From: D2472 sp964275585 | GTDB taxonomy: Bacteria; Pseudomonadota; Gammaproteobacteria; Magnimaribacterales; D2472 | Direction: 5' to 3' | Assembly: GCA_964275585.1 (NCBI GenBank) | Contig: CAXYCJ010000006.1 | Span: 62,001-126,000 of the forward strand | DNA: 64,000 nucleotides | In this document: piece by piece, positions 35,780 through 44,421 of the stretch | Position numbering within the stretch: the first letter of the stretch is position 1 | Layout: each line of letters begins with the position of its first letter | The notes under the pieces: model-generated | Seen by the model: only the letters and a program-made list of their open reading frames with translations | What the model was told of the DNA's origin: nothing | The model's database searches: none | Position numbers and translations under genes: made by a program

Positions 35780-36385
35780 TTAAAACCTATACATTATGTG
35801 AATGTCCCATGTTGAGGTATCGCTATACCCAAACTCAACAAGAGCATTCCCCTTAAAAAATTTTAGAACTGGGTACGTATCCCAATTACTCGTTAAATCA
35901 TTCTTCTTAGATTTTAACATCAGCCAGGTGTGAAGATCGCCATATTCTCCAATGTATGGAGCCACACCAACTTGAAGGTATTGCTCTATATAATCCAATG
36001 TCTCCGCCATAGTTTTTTTGTAACCAAATCCTACGAATAATCGTCTAGTCTCCCAATCTCCATGTGCACCATAAAAATAATGATCAAGGCCATCGGATGA
36101 TAAGCCAGATTGGAAGTAAAGGTTTCTCTGTGAGTTTTGCGTATTCCGTCGATTTAGTAAGTAGGTAAATCTTAGGTATGAGTAATTCGAATTAAAATAT
36201 TTATCTTTTATGTGCTGAATACCAAGTGAGTACTTGTATGTTGGTGAATAGTGGTAGTAAGCAGAATCTTGCATATTATTTGATACCATCATAAATGTGG
36301 AGCCACCAGAGTAAGAGATAGGGCGCGCTTCGAGTTGTAAACAATTAAATAATAAGACTAAAGCAGTTAATTCTTTTATACCCAT
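35780..36385 (-). CDS. Predicted outer-membrane beta-barrel protein, CsoR-controlled
   Basis: 201 residues from ATG 36385. A hydrophobic leader (ALVLLFNCLQLEA) and strongly alternating aromatic strands ending VEFGYSDTSTWDIHIMYRF, with terminal Phe, indicate an outer-membrane barrel of 8-10 strands. An in-frame ATG at 36430 lies upstream of the -35 and -10 boxes and is therefore rejected. The start codon falls inside the CsoR-type operator, at about the +1 position, so the mRNA may be leaderless. First gene of the metal operon, possibly a metal or metallophore channel; no family was recognised. Confidence 0.75.
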   Translation of the reverse strand: MGIKELTALVLLFNCLQLEARPISYSGGSTFMMVSNNMQDSAYYHYSPTYKYSLGIQHIKDKYFNSNYSYLRFTYLLNRRNTQNSQRNLYFQSGLSSDGLDHYFYGAHGDWETRRLFVGFGYKKTMAETLDYIEQYLQVGVAPYIGEYGDLHTWLMLKSKKNDLTSNWDTYPVLKFFKGNALVEFGYSDTSTWDIHIMYRF

Positions 36386-36420
36386 AGGGGGTATATTAAC
36401 TCTTAAATTTTTTATGTCAA
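36377..36420 (-). promoter_or_regulatory. Promoter and CsoR-type operator of the metal operon
   Basis: Minus strand: -35 TTGACA (36420-36415), 16-bp spacer, -10 TAATAT (36398-36393), then the G/C dyad ATATACCCCCTATGGGTATA (36396-36377) that fits CsoR/RcnR operators (TACCC-GGGTA core). It overlaps the -10 box and the start codon at 36385, so CsoR bound here would block RNA polymerase. Confidence 0.75.
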
Positions 36421-36498
36421 TTAACCTCATCTACATTGCTTAATTGTGTGCAATCATTACACTTAAATTTAAGTTAATTATTTATTGGAGACTTTTAA

Positions 36499-37191
36499 AT
36501 GAAATATTTATTTACACTGTGCGTTCTTGCTTTTAGCTTTAGCGCTTTCGCAGCGCATCATGAAGAGGGTGAAAACTCAGCTGATATGCATTCAAATAGC
36601 TTTGTCTATATCTCAACTTATGTTCAGACTGTTGGCAAGAATCCAGAGGTCTTAAAGAAAAATCTTCTAAACAATATTAAGACGTTAGAAGAAAATGGCT
36701 ATAACACTTGCGGTATGTTGAGACACCAATTTGGTGGCGAAAGATCCTTTATGACATATTGTTATTTTGATGACTGGGATCAGTTTGCAAAAATTAACGA
36801 TAACAATGAACCTTTAGGTGGCAACCCTAGGCAATTATTTGGTGATCATACTGATAAATTAGCTGCAGTACTTGTCCGAAATCTCAAAAAACCAACGCCT
36901 TATGTATTGGAAGCAAAGTACTCTTTTGGTCCTTATCTTTCAAATAATCAAAGAAGAGCAAATGCACAGACACTTTTTGCTGCATATGACACAGCTTTTG
37001 GTGGCTGCAACATGACAGAGCATATGTGGGGGCCTGAGCTAACATGGAATTTCTACTGTGGATATGACAGTTATGCAGATTGGGCCAATAAAGTTGAAGC
37101 GGTGTCTGCAATTCATGAAGCAGAGATTGCTGATCTGGACCTTGGTGTTTTAAATCACTCAGATCATCTGATGGTTAGAGTGGATAGATAA
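36499..37191 (+). CDS. Secreted protein of unknown function
   Basis: 230 residues. TTGGAGAC before ATG 36499; the signal peptide MKYLFTLCVLAFSFSAFA is followed by the His/Glu-rich AAHHEEGENSAD. The mature protein has two similar halves: YVQTVGKNPEVLKKNLLNNI with CYFDDWDQFAKIND, and KYSFGPYLSNNQRRANAQTL with YCGYDSYADWANKVE. This is a duplicated ferredoxin-like alpha/beta unit of the kind seen in dimeric alpha-beta barrel proteins. Four or more Cys may form disulfides. Function unknown. It is divergent from the metal operon and ends with a terminator. Confidence 0.8.
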   Translation: MKYLFTLCVLAFSFSAFAAHHEEGENSADMHSNSFVYISTYVQTVGKNPEVLKKNLLNNIKTLEENGYNTCGMLRHQFGGERSFMTYCYFDDWDQFAKINDNNEPLGGNPRQLFGDHTDKLAAVLVRNLKKPTPYVLEAKYSFGPYLSNNQRRANAQTLFAAYDTAFGGCNMTEHMWGPELTWNFYCGYDSYADWANKVEAVSAIHEAEIADLDLGVLNHSDHLMVRVDR

Positions 37192-37212
37192 GCGAAATAT
37201 AAATTAAAAAAA

Positions 37213-37238
37213 AGAGGGCATTTGCCCTCTTTTTTTTA
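37213..37238 (+). terminator. Intrinsic terminator after the secreted protein gene
   Basis: Perfect stem AGAGGGCA / TGCCCTCT at 37213-37230 followed by a long T run, 21 nt after the stop codon. Confidence 0.9.
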
Positions 37239-37300
37239 GCCTTAATTCTTGTTATGTGTATTCTCCTAAATCCCCTTGTTTAAACGTTCTTTGTGCATAC

Positions 37301-37348
37301 ATGTATTAAAAATACATATAGTTGACAACATTGTCAATTTACGATAAT
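37301..37348 (+). promoter_or_regulatory. Two dyads and promoter upstream of the third TonB receptor
   Basis: ATGTATTAAAAATACAT (37301-37317) is a perfect 7-3-7 dyad. TTGACAACATTGTCAA (37322-37337) is a second perfect dyad whose left arm is a -35-like TTGACA, with GATAAT at 37343-37348 as a possible -10 (15-bp spacing; a TTATAC at 37355 is an alternative). The repressor or activator is unknown. Confidence 0.55.
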
Positions 37349-37385
37349 TTCACCTTATACGTATTCTTTTTTTGGTGAAAAAATA

Positions 37386-40300
37386 ATGAAATTCTTAAAG
37401 ATTAGCTTTTTAATGGTGTTACCATTTTTTATACTTGCGGACAACCCTGTATCGCCTATGGATGTTGATTCTCCTGAAAGTTCACAACCCTTGCCTGAGC
37501 CTCAGGTTGAATCAAGAGCCGTGCAAGTTTCTGGTTACGAGACTTCAAGTTCTTACACATCTGATGAACAAGGTGTTGAAGAGGTAGTTGTCACCGGTAT
37601 AAGGCGTAGCTTAGAAAGCGCTATCAATATTAAACGTAATAATGTTGGAATTGTAGATGCAATTACCGCAGAGGACTTTGGTAAATTCCCTGATGGAAAT
37701 TTAGCTGAATCCCTAGCAAGAGTTGTTGGTATCGGCATTGATCGAAGTAACGTGGAGGGAGCAAGAGTTGCTGTTCGTGGTTTTGGGCCCGAGTTAAATC
37801 TTGTAACTTTGAATGGGCGTCAAATGCCAACAGTTCCTGGCCAATATGAAGGCGGTAGATCATTTAATTTTGGTGATATTTCCTCTCATGGAATTGCAGC
37901 AGTAGAAGTATATAAATCTGTAAACAGTTCATTGCCCTCAGGCGGCATTGGTGCAGCTGTGAACATGGTTACAACCAAACCATTGGATATTAAAGGAACT
38001 CTTACTTCTGGCAGCATTAATTCTTTATTTGATTCCAGCAGCAAGGAGTCTTCAAATCCTCTTGAGGCAGCTTTTGTCCATAGTGCAAATAAAGGAAAAT
38101 GGGGTTATGCAATCTCAGGATCAATTCAAGAAAGGAACAATAGGGAAGAAGGCACCAGAGAATCAAATTGGATCACAGTAGAAGATCAAGCACTTGTAGA
38201 GGGTTATTTTAGAGTTGATAAGAATGCAGCTGGCATTAGCAATGGCAACAAACGCGCAGATGGCAAAACCTTCTACCAAGAGCCGACCGCATACTTGATT
38301 AAGGATAATGATAGAGAAAGAGTGAATGCTCAAGCTTCTGTTCAATATGACTTTGAATCAGCTAGAGCAACGATAGATTACACATACTCAAAAGTGGATT
38401 TTAGTTCGAATGGTCAAATGTTTGGGTCATGGCTCGGGGGTTGGGGCACAACCTCAGGAACAATTAATGCTAATGGAGCTTACACAGATGTCACTGTTGG
38501 CGGAAGAGGTTATGACCATCAGTTGATTTGGGGAAATACTGAGAGTGAGAACAAATCCTTAGGATTTAATCTAGCTATTGAGTATTCCGATGCACTCAGT
38601 TTTGAGATTGATTATCACAATTCCTCTGCAGAGAAACTAGGAACAGAATTGCCAAATGAAATGGGTTTTGTCACTCCTGCTGATGCAGTAGTAACTCATA
38701 GAAATGGTGGGAGCGATGGTATCAACACTTTTACTTACTCCAAAGATTTTACTGTCGATGATTTTAGTCATTCTGGCTTGTATTATAGAGATGCCTCTAA
38801 AGAAAATGATATGGAGCAACTTCAAGTGAAAGGAGAGTGGCTTAATCTAGATGGTGGATTTTTAAAATCTATTCAATTTGGTGTTTCAAACAATGAATCA
38901 GAGTTTAGCGATGTTAGATCTGAGCTCAATACTCCGTTGGCTCCAGTAGTTGCGGCTTCCCCAAGTCTCTTTACAAAAACTCCATTGAATGGCTTTATGG
39001 ACGGATTCGATCCACGTTTTGGTTCAAGTTATTATTTTGCAATTGATCCTCAGGCTGCAAAAAATGCTTGGCAAGTCAATGTTGGTCTTTTCAATTCTGG
39101 TCCAGTGGACACAAACGATAGAGTTGAAGAAACTTTAGATTCAATCTTTATTCAGGCGGATATGGAATTTACTGTTAATGAAAAACCTCTTTTAGTGGTT
39201 GCTGGTTTGAGGTATGAAGAGTCAGAGGTTATCTCAACAGGATTAGAATCTACACCAACAAATATTAGGTGGGATATGATTGAAGGACTAACTTATTTAA
39301 CTGGCGGGGCAGTAGACGCACCTAAAATGGGAAGCAGTGATATGGTTTTGCCTTCACTTGCTATGTCGTATGCAATTGAAGAAGATAAAATTTTAAGATT
39401 TTCAGCCAGTCGCTCTATGGCAAGGCCAAGCCTTCAAGATTTAAGATCATCTCTTTCTTTTGGCAATAAAGACTTTTTCACACCCACTGCCTCTGGAGGA
39501 AATCCTGGGCTAGAGCCGCTTAAGTCAACAAACTTTGATCTAGCATATGAATGGTATTACGCAGATGGGAGTTATTTCTCTGTGAATTACTTCTTTAAAG
39601 AAATCGAGGACTTTATCAGCAGTGAAATTTCAACTGGTAACCTCTATGGTTTAACTAACCCAGCTTTTTCAGAAATTGGTCAATATGCTCAAAACTGTGT
39701 GAATGCCTGGGATGCAGCGGGAAGACCCGATCCAGGATTTCCTGGTGAATGGGGTTCAAATGACTGCGTTTCTCAGCAAGCTTTGTGGGCTCAAAGTTGG
39801 ATGACTCCTCAGCAGCATATGGGATGGGTTGCGTTAGCTATGAGTCGAGGGATAGATGTTTCAGGTGGATTTCCATATGGTGCATGTGATTACGATGGGT
39901 GGTGGAGATGTGAGCCTGGATACATTGATGGAACTGCAAGCGATCCAGCTGCTAACTTTCAAATTACTAGACCAGCTAATTTAGAAACAGGCGATGTTGA
40001 TGGTTTTGAAGTTGTGCTTCAGCATTTATTTGCTGATACTGGTTTCGGTGCTCAGCTTAATGCAACTATTGTTAACGGTGGTGATGTAGATGTTGACACC
40101 ACTAAGATTGGAAGACAATTTATTTTGCCGGGTCTGGGTGATTCAGGCAATGCATCAGTTTTCTATGAAGATGATAAAATTACAGCTCGAATTGCATTAA
40201 ATAGAAGGGGCGAAACCATTGTAGGATTTGGTAACTATGACCAACCGCTATATGTAATGGAAAGAGATCAAATTGATGCCTCTTTCTCATATCGTATCAA

Positions 40301-40439
40301 TGAAAATGCAACTGTTTTTGTTGATGGTCAGAATCTAAATGATGAAAATACAAGACTGTTTGCTAGGCATCCTGAGATGCTTTTCTTAGCTCAAGATCAT
40401 GGTCCAATTTATAGACTTGGGTTTAGATATAAATACTAA
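37386..40439 (+). CDS. TonB-dependent receptor, TIGR01782-like
   Basis: 1017 residues. Signal peptide (MKFLKISFLMVLPFFILA), a Pro/Ser-rich linker, the TonB box VEEVVVTGIRRSLESAI and a plug with AEDFGKFPDGNLAESLARV and VRGFGPELNLVTLNGRQMP. This is the spelling of the large TIGR01782 receptor group, often used for maltodextrins or other saccharides in Caulobacter-like bacteria. The barrel ends RLGFRYKY. A GGTG-type ribosome-binding site precedes ATG 37386. Two upstream dyads suggest tight regulation. Followed by a terminator and a lipoprotein hydrolase gene. Confidence 0.94.
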   Translation: MKFLKISFLMVLPFFILADNPVSPMDVDSPESSQPLPEPQVESRAVQVSGYETSSSYTSDEQGVEEVVVTGIRRSLESAINIKRNNVGIVDAITAEDFGKFPDGNLAESLARVVGIGIDRSNVEGARVAVRGFGPELNLVTLNGRQMPTVPGQYEGGRSFNFGDISSHGIAAVEVYKSVNSSLPSGGIGAAVNMVTTKPLDIKGTLTSGSINSLFDSSSKESSNPLEAAFVHSANKGKWGYAISGSIQERNNREEGTRESNWITVEDQALVEGYFRVDKNAAGISNGNKRADGKTFYQEPTAYLIKDNDRERVNAQASVQYDFESARATIDYTYSKVDFSSNGQMFGSWLGGWGTTSGTINANGAYTDVTVGGRGYDHQLIWGNTESENKSLGFNLAIEYSDALSFEIDYHNSSAEKLGTELPNEMGFVTPADAVVTHRNGGSDGINTFTYSKDFTVDDFSHSGLYYRDASKENDMEQLQVKGEWLNLDGGFLKSIQFGVSNNESEFSDVRSELNTPLAPVVAASPSLFTKTPLNGFMDGFDPRFGSSYYFAIDPQAAKNAWQVNVGLFNSGPVDTNDRVEETLDSIFIQADMEFTVNEKPLLVVAGLRYEESEVISTGLESTPTNIRWDMIEGLTYLTGGAVDAPKMGSSDMVLPSLAMSYAIEEDKILRFSASRSMARPSLQDLRSSLSFGNKDFFTPTASGGNPGLEPLKSTNFDLAYEWYYADGSYFSVNYFFKEIEDFISSEISTGNLYGLTNPAFSEIGQYAQNCVNAWDAAGRPDPGFPGEWGSNDCVSQQALWAQSWMTPQQHMGWVALAMSRGIDVSGGFPYGACDYDGWWRCEPGYIDGTASDPAANFQITRPANLETGDVDGFEVVLQHLFADTGFGAQLNATIVNGGDVDVDTTKIGRQFILPGLGDSGNASVFYEDDKITARIALNRRGETIVGFGNYDQPLYVMERDQIDASFSYRINENATVFVDGQNLNDENTRLFARHPEMLFLAQDHGPIYRLGFRYKY

Positions 40440-40461
40440 TCCTGAGTTTTTGAATTATAAA

Positions 40462-40486
40462 AGAGGGCGCCAGCCCTCTTTTTTTT
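40462..40486 (+). terminator. Intrinsic terminator after the third TonB receptor
   Basis: Perfect stem AGAGGGC / GCCCTCT with loop GCCA at 40462-40479, then T7, 23 nt after the stop codon. Only 14 nt separate the T run from the next ATG. Confidence 0.9.
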
Positions 40487-40500
40487 GTTAAACTTTTAGC

Positions 40501-41493
40501 ATGAGAATTTTTTTTATATTTTCCCTTTTCTTTATCCTGTTGGGCTGCTCATCAGAGGCTATTGAAAAACCTAATTACCTTCAAGAAAAAATCTTCTACT
40601 CATCAAAAAATATATTAGGTTTTGAAAATATATTTGATGAAGGTCGCGATACTCAGACTGACATAGAAATTTTTGGAGTGATGCATTTTCCTGACGAGTA
40701 TGATTCATCTCGTAAGTATCCTATGGTAGTAGCTTCTCACGGTTCTTCAAATTGGAGAGCCCATCATTTGAAATATTTAGAACAAATAAGACAAGCTAAT
40801 TTTATAGTTTTTGCTATGCATCCATTTGATTCTAGGGGAGTGAATAGCACTGTTGGTAATCAAATTAATGTTACCAGTGAGTCTGTTATTTATGATATGG
40901 CGATGAGCTTAAATCTGTTTTGGAATGATCCAAGAGTGAATAATAAAAAAATATATGCAGCTGGGTGGAGTCTTGGTGGAACAGCTGCCTTGTTTAATTC
41001 ATGGCTGCCGCTTCAAAAGACTTTGAATAAACCTGATGCATCTTTTGCTGGGTATTTAATGTGGTACCCAGGATGTTTGGCTCTTCCAGATCTAAATGAA
41101 TGGGATACAGATTTTATGCAAATTTATATTGGCGAGGAAGATAATTGGACTCCGCCTCAGCCATGCAAAGAATTAGTTTCTGTGATGAATAAAAGAGGAG
41201 GCAATGCTCATATAGAGTTTTACCCAAATTCTTTCCATTCTTTTGATGGACCTCTCCCACTAAGATTAGTACCCGAAGCATACAGTTGGGCTAACTGTAA
41301 ATTAAAATTAAACGGAGAAACAAAAAAGGTATATGACCCTACAAATATGGAATTAGACTTCTCAGATCCCAAAGCCCGTAAAAGTGCGTATGAAAGTTGT
41401 GCTGTAAAAGGGGAGGTTATGGCCGGTGCTAGCCCAGAGTATCAAAATGCTGCATATGTTCACCTCGCAACCTTACTGCCAGATTTAGACTAA
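40501..41493 (+). CDS. Lipoprotein alpha/beta hydrolase
   Basis: 330 residues. Basic start and a lipobox (FILLGC) give a lipid-anchored Cys16. The fold is a dienelactone-hydrolase-like alpha/beta hydrolase: oxyanion strand MVVASHGSSNWRAHH, nucleophile elbow AAGWSLGGTAAL, an acid-bearing segment IYIGEEDNWTPPQP and a C-terminal His in NSFHSFDGPLPL. It should hydrolyse an ester or lactone at the cell envelope; substrate unknown. It may serve the TonB receptor upstream. There is no clear Shine-Dalgarno, and TAAACT lies 6 nt before the ATG. Confidence 0.87.
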   Translation: MRIFFIFSLFFILLGCSSEAIEKPNYLQEKIFYSSKNILGFENIFDEGRDTQTDIEIFGVMHFPDEYDSSRKYPMVVASHGSSNWRAHHLKYLEQIRQANFIVFAMHPFDSRGVNSTVGNQINVTSESVIYDMAMSLNLFWNDPRVNNKKIYAAGWSLGGTAALFNSWLPLQKTLNKPDASFAGYLMWYPGCLALPDLNEWDTDFMQIYIGEEDNWTPPQPCKELVSVMNKRGGNAHIEFYPNSFHSFDGPLPLRLVPEAYSWANCKLKLNGETKKVYDPTNMELDFSDPKARKSAYESCAVKGEVMAGASPEYQNAAYVHLATLLPDLD

Positions 41494-41834
41494 ACAGAAA
41501 ACTCCTTCCAGCCTCTGAATCCACCCTCTAAATTTTGAACATTGGAGAAACCTATTTCTTTTAAGGTCTTTCCAGCAAGCGATGCTCGGCTTCCTCCGCC
41601 GCAATAAACTACAATAGCGGTATCAGCTTTGATGTCATCACCTGGACTTAATTTCATTTCAATTAGACCTCTTGGAATATTTAGGGCATTATTTATTTGC
41701 CCAGTTTCTTTAATCTCAGATCCCTCTCTAACATCAATAATAAAGAACTTATCTAGGTTAGAAGAAAGCTCTTTGCAAGAAATTCTAGGTACTATTGAAT
41801 GAGCTTCTGCTATTAAATCTTTTAATGTGTTCAT
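41490..41834 (-). CDS. Rhodanese-like sulfurtransferase
   Basis: 114 residues, a single rhodanese domain. Active-site loop VVYCGGGSRASLAG carries Cys78; FIIDVREGSE and the C-terminal GGFRGWKEF complete the domain. It should carry sulfane sulfur on Cys78; the six-residue loop CGGGSR suits sulfur substrates. Cytoplasmic. The stop overlaps the hydrolase stop region by 4 nt in convergent order. Confidence 0.92.
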   Translation of the reverse strand: MNTLKDLIAEAHSIVPRISCKELSSNLDKFFIIDVREGSEIKETGQINNALNIPRGLIEMKLSPGDDIKADTAIVVYCGGGSRASLAGKTLKEIGFSNVQNLEGGFRGWKEFSV

Positions 41835-41908
41835 AACTTTATTATCTTATTATATTTTTAATATTAATACTTTCAGATAAAAGAATCCTAAGCTTATCAG
41901 TTCATTGA

Positions 41909-41935
41909 AGAGGGGCTTTAGCCCCTCTTTTTTTT
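41909..41935 (+). terminator. Plus-strand intrinsic terminator without an upstream gene
   Basis: Perfect stem AGAGGGGC / GCCCCTCT with loop TTTA at 41909-41928 and T8 after it. The nearest gene upstream on the plus strand ends at 41493 and the intervening rhodanese is on the minus strand, so it either stops antisense read-through or ends a small RNA starting after 41834. Confidence 0.8.
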
Positions 41936-42221
41936 GTTATTTATTTTGAATGATCCATCAGGTATTGTTACACCAAACCCCAGCAAGGCAAGGCTGGTAG
42001 ATAATTTTGCTATTAAATAACCTTGGTTTTATGCATTTTTTCTTGCATACTGCTTTTTCTATGAAAAGAGCACTGTTACATTCTAAACATCATCAAAACA
42101 CTGTAGCTAAGGTTGAACTGGACTATGAGACTTTCTGTGCCTTAGAAACTGTCTTGGATATTCCTGCTCAAAAACTTAGATCGCTTTAATCTACTCCTGT
42201 AATGGCGTGCCTTCATAATTA
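41936..42221 (+). other. Intergenic leader of the arginine operon
   Basis: 286 bases with little coding signal. It holds a CCAGC/GCTGG hairpin at 41980-41997, a dyad TATGCA-N8-TGCATA at 42030-42049, and a 42-codon frame at 42061-42189 (MKRALLHSKHHQNTVAKVEL then DYETFCALETVLDIPAQKLR) that could be a small protein or chance. The operon promoter probably lies here. No E. coli-type ARG box was found. Confidence 0.4.
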
Positions 42222-43217
42222 ATGATGAAAAATTTTATATCAACTCAATCATGGTCTAGATCTGAACTACAAGATATTCTTGATTTTGCTCAACAATTGA
42301 AAGATATGCCATTTCAACCTTTATTACAAAATAAATCAGTTGCAATGGTATTTTTTAATCCCTCTTTACGAACAAAAACGAGTTTCGAGGTGGGGATACG
42401 TGAGATGAATGGTACAGCTGTCATTTTGGAACCAGGCAAGGATGCGTGGCCCATAGCATTTGAAGAAAATATTATTATGGATGGTTATGCTGAGGAGCAT
42501 GTCAAAGAAGTTGCTCAAGTCTTATCATCTTATTGTGATTGCATTGCTATCCGGGCTTTTCCAAAGTTTTTAGACTGGAATATTGATAGAACGGACCACG
42601 TGATTAATAGTTTTGCTAAATTTGCCTCTGTTCCAGTTATAAACATGGAAACTATTGAGCATCCATGTCAGGAACTTGCTCACATATTGACTCTTCAAGA
42701 ACATTATGGTGATTTACAGGGGAGGAACTATCTTTTAACTTGGACCTATCATCCCAAACCCCTAAACACAGCCGTTGCAAACTCTAGCCTTATGATAGCT
42801 AGTAAATTTGGCATGAATGTTAAATTATTGTGTCCTTCAGAGGACTATCTATTAGATGACAGGTATCTTCAAGCTGCAAAAAATAATTGTGAGCATGAGG
42901 GTTCTTCATTCAGCATTACACATGATATTCAAGAGGGTTATTCCAGTGCTGAAATTGTTTACGCAAAGAGCTGGGGCTCTTTAAAATATTATGGTGATTT
43001 AGCCAAAGAAAAAGCTTGCCGTGAAAATTTTAAACATTTTATTGTTGATGAAGAGAAGATGAGCATTACAAATAATGCAGTATTCAGCCACTGCCTTCCA
43101 TTAAGAAGAAATATCAAGGCAACTGATGGTGTCATGGATGCTGATTATTGTTTGGCAGTTAAAGAAGCATCAAATAGAAAACATGTACAGAAATCTATGC
43201 TGTCAAAAATTTTATAG
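42222..43217 (+). CDS. argF': N-acetylornithine carbamoyltransferase
   Basis: 331 residues. Carbamoyl-phosphate motif FFNPSLRTKTSFE (S-x-R-T-x), then EPGKDAWPIAF, MDGYAEEHVKEV with Glu92 (the residue that sets acetyl-ornithine specificity in Xanthomonas AOTCase), HPCQELAHILTLQEH, TWTYHPKPLNTAVANS and HCLPLRRNIKATD. These match N-acetylornithine transcarbamylase of Xanthomonas, not ornithine transcarbamylase. It converts N-acetylornithine and carbamoyl phosphate to N-acetylcitrulline. First gene of the six-gene arginine operon. ATG 42225 is an equal alternative. Confidence 0.92.
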   Translation: MMKNFISTQSWSRSELQDILDFAQQLKDMPFQPLLQNKSVAMVFFNPSLRTKTSFEVGIREMNGTAVILEPGKDAWPIAFEENIIMDGYAEEHVKEVAQVLSSYCDCIAIRAFPKFLDWNIDRTDHVINSFAKFASVPVINMETIEHPCQELAHILTLQEHYGDLQGRNYLLTWTYHPKPLNTAVANSSLMIASKFGMNVKLLCPSEDYLLDDRYLQAAKNNCEHEGSSFSITHDIQEGYSSAEIVYAKSWGSLKYYGDLAKEKACRENFKHFIVDEEKMSITNNAVFSHCLPLRRNIKATDGVMDADYCLAVKEASNRKHVQKSMLSKIL

Positions 43218-43227
43218 GATTAAAAAA

Positions 43228-44421
43228 ATGAGTAAAAAAATAGTTTTAGCATTCTCTGGAGGACTAGATACTAGTTTCTGCATCCCATATCTTCTTGATC
43301 AGGGATATGAAGTACACACTTTGTTTGTAAACACAGGCGGGACCCCAGCAAAAGAAGAGCTAGCCATCACCCAAAGAGCTAAAAAGCTTGGAGCTAAAAA
43401 ACACGTTAATATTAATGTTGAAAAAAGTTTATGGTCTGAAATCCTTGTTCCGTTGATTCAGTCAGGTTCTTTATATCAAAATAAATATCCAGCTCTATGC
43501 TCAGATAGATATTTGATAGTTAAAGAGTCAATTAAGTTATGTCGCAAGCTTAAAACAAAAAATATAGCTCATGGATGCACAGGAATGGGCAATGATCAAA
43601 TTAGATTTGATTTATCCATCAGAGCCCATGGAAGTTACAACATCATTACCCCAATTCGAGAAATTCAAAATATTACAAAAAATGTTCGAATCTATGAAGA
43701 AGATTATCTCAAAGATAAGGGGTTTAGTGTGTCCTCTTTGCATAAAAAATATAGCGTCAACGAAAACCTTATGGGTGCTACTATCTCAGGCTCTGAAATA
43801 GATGAGTGGAGTGAACCATCCAAGGAAACTTTTGTTCTATGCAAACTCCCCCATCAGTACCCTAAAAAATCTAAATCTTTAAAATTTAAATTTTCGAAGG
43901 GCAAGGTAACGACTTTAAATGATAAAAAAATACCAGGCGCAGATCTTTTAAGAACTTTAAATAATTTGGGCGGTTCATTTGGTGTTGGTAGATCAGTTTT
44001 CTCTAGCGATACGATTATTGGCCTTAAGGGTAGGTTTGTATTTGAGGCTCCAGGAATTGCAATTTTAATGACTGCTCATCGAGCTTTAGAAGAATCAGTG
44101 TTAACTGACAAACAAAATGTTGTGAAGTCTAAGATTGGTCAGGAATGGGTAGATTTAGTTTATAAAGGCTTTTACTTTGAGCCGTTGAGAGAGAACCTTG
44201 AAGCATTTTTAACTGATTCTCAGAAATTAGTTACTGGAGAAGTCATTGTTCAGCTTAGCCCAGGGAAGGCTGATGCAGTTGCTGTTAAATCTAAAAATAT
44301 ACTCATTAGCAATGAGGGCTCTTATGCTCAATCAGCTACTTGGAGCGAAGCTGAGTCTAAAGGCTTTATTAAGTTGATAGGTCAAAGCACGTCAACTTGG
44401 TCTTCAATTCATAAAAAATGA
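43228..44421 (+). CDS. argG: Argininosuccinate synthase
   Basis: 397 residues from ATG 43228, 10 nt after the transcarbamylase stop; an upstream ATG at 43126 would sit inside that gene. PP-loop AFSGGLDTSFC, then AHGCTGMGNDQIRFDL and a C-terminal synthase domain. It joins citrulline and aspartate with ATP to give argininosuccinate. The family in acetylated operons (Xanthomonas-like) is a distinct branch from E. coli ArgG, and this copy is shorter than E. coli ArgG (447). Overlaps the deacetylase gene by 4 nt. Confidence 0.93.
   Translation: MSKKIVLAFSGGLDTSFCIPYLLDQGYEVHTLFVNTGGTPAKEELAITQRAKKLGAKKHVNINVEKSLWSEILVPLIQSGSLYQNKYPALCSDRYLIVKESIKLCRKLKTKNIAHGCTGMGNDQIRFDLSIRAHGSYNIITPIREIQNITKNVRIYEEDYLKDKGFSVSSLHKKYSVNENLMGATISGSEIDEWSEPSKETFVLCKLPHQYPKKSKSLKFKFSKGKVTTLNDKKIPGADLLRTLNNLGGSFGVGRSVFSSDTIIGLKGRFVFEAPGIAILMTAHRALEESVLTDKQNVVKSKIGQEWVDLVYKGFYFEPLRENLEAFLTDSQKLVTGEVIVQLSPGKADAVAVKSKNILISNEGSYAQSATWSEAESKGFIKLIGQSTSTWSSIHKK

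Noticed and set aside
36386..36430. ATG 36430 as the start of the barrel gene
   Set aside because: It lies upstream of the -35/-10 elements and the CsoR dyad, so it would not be transcribed from that promoter.
42030..42049. TATGCA-N8-TGCATA as an ArgR box
   Set aside because: Arms and spacing do not fit the E. coli ARG box (TGAAT-N4-ATTCA). Kept only as an unexplained dyad.
42007..42060. The upstream start of the small frame before argF'
   Set aside because: The leading 18 codons have no ribosome-binding site and lie across the dyad; if the frame is real, ATG 42061 is the likelier start.
43126..43227. N-terminal extension of argG
   Set aside because: It lies inside argF' in another frame; the argG family starts at the PP-loop region near ATG 43228.
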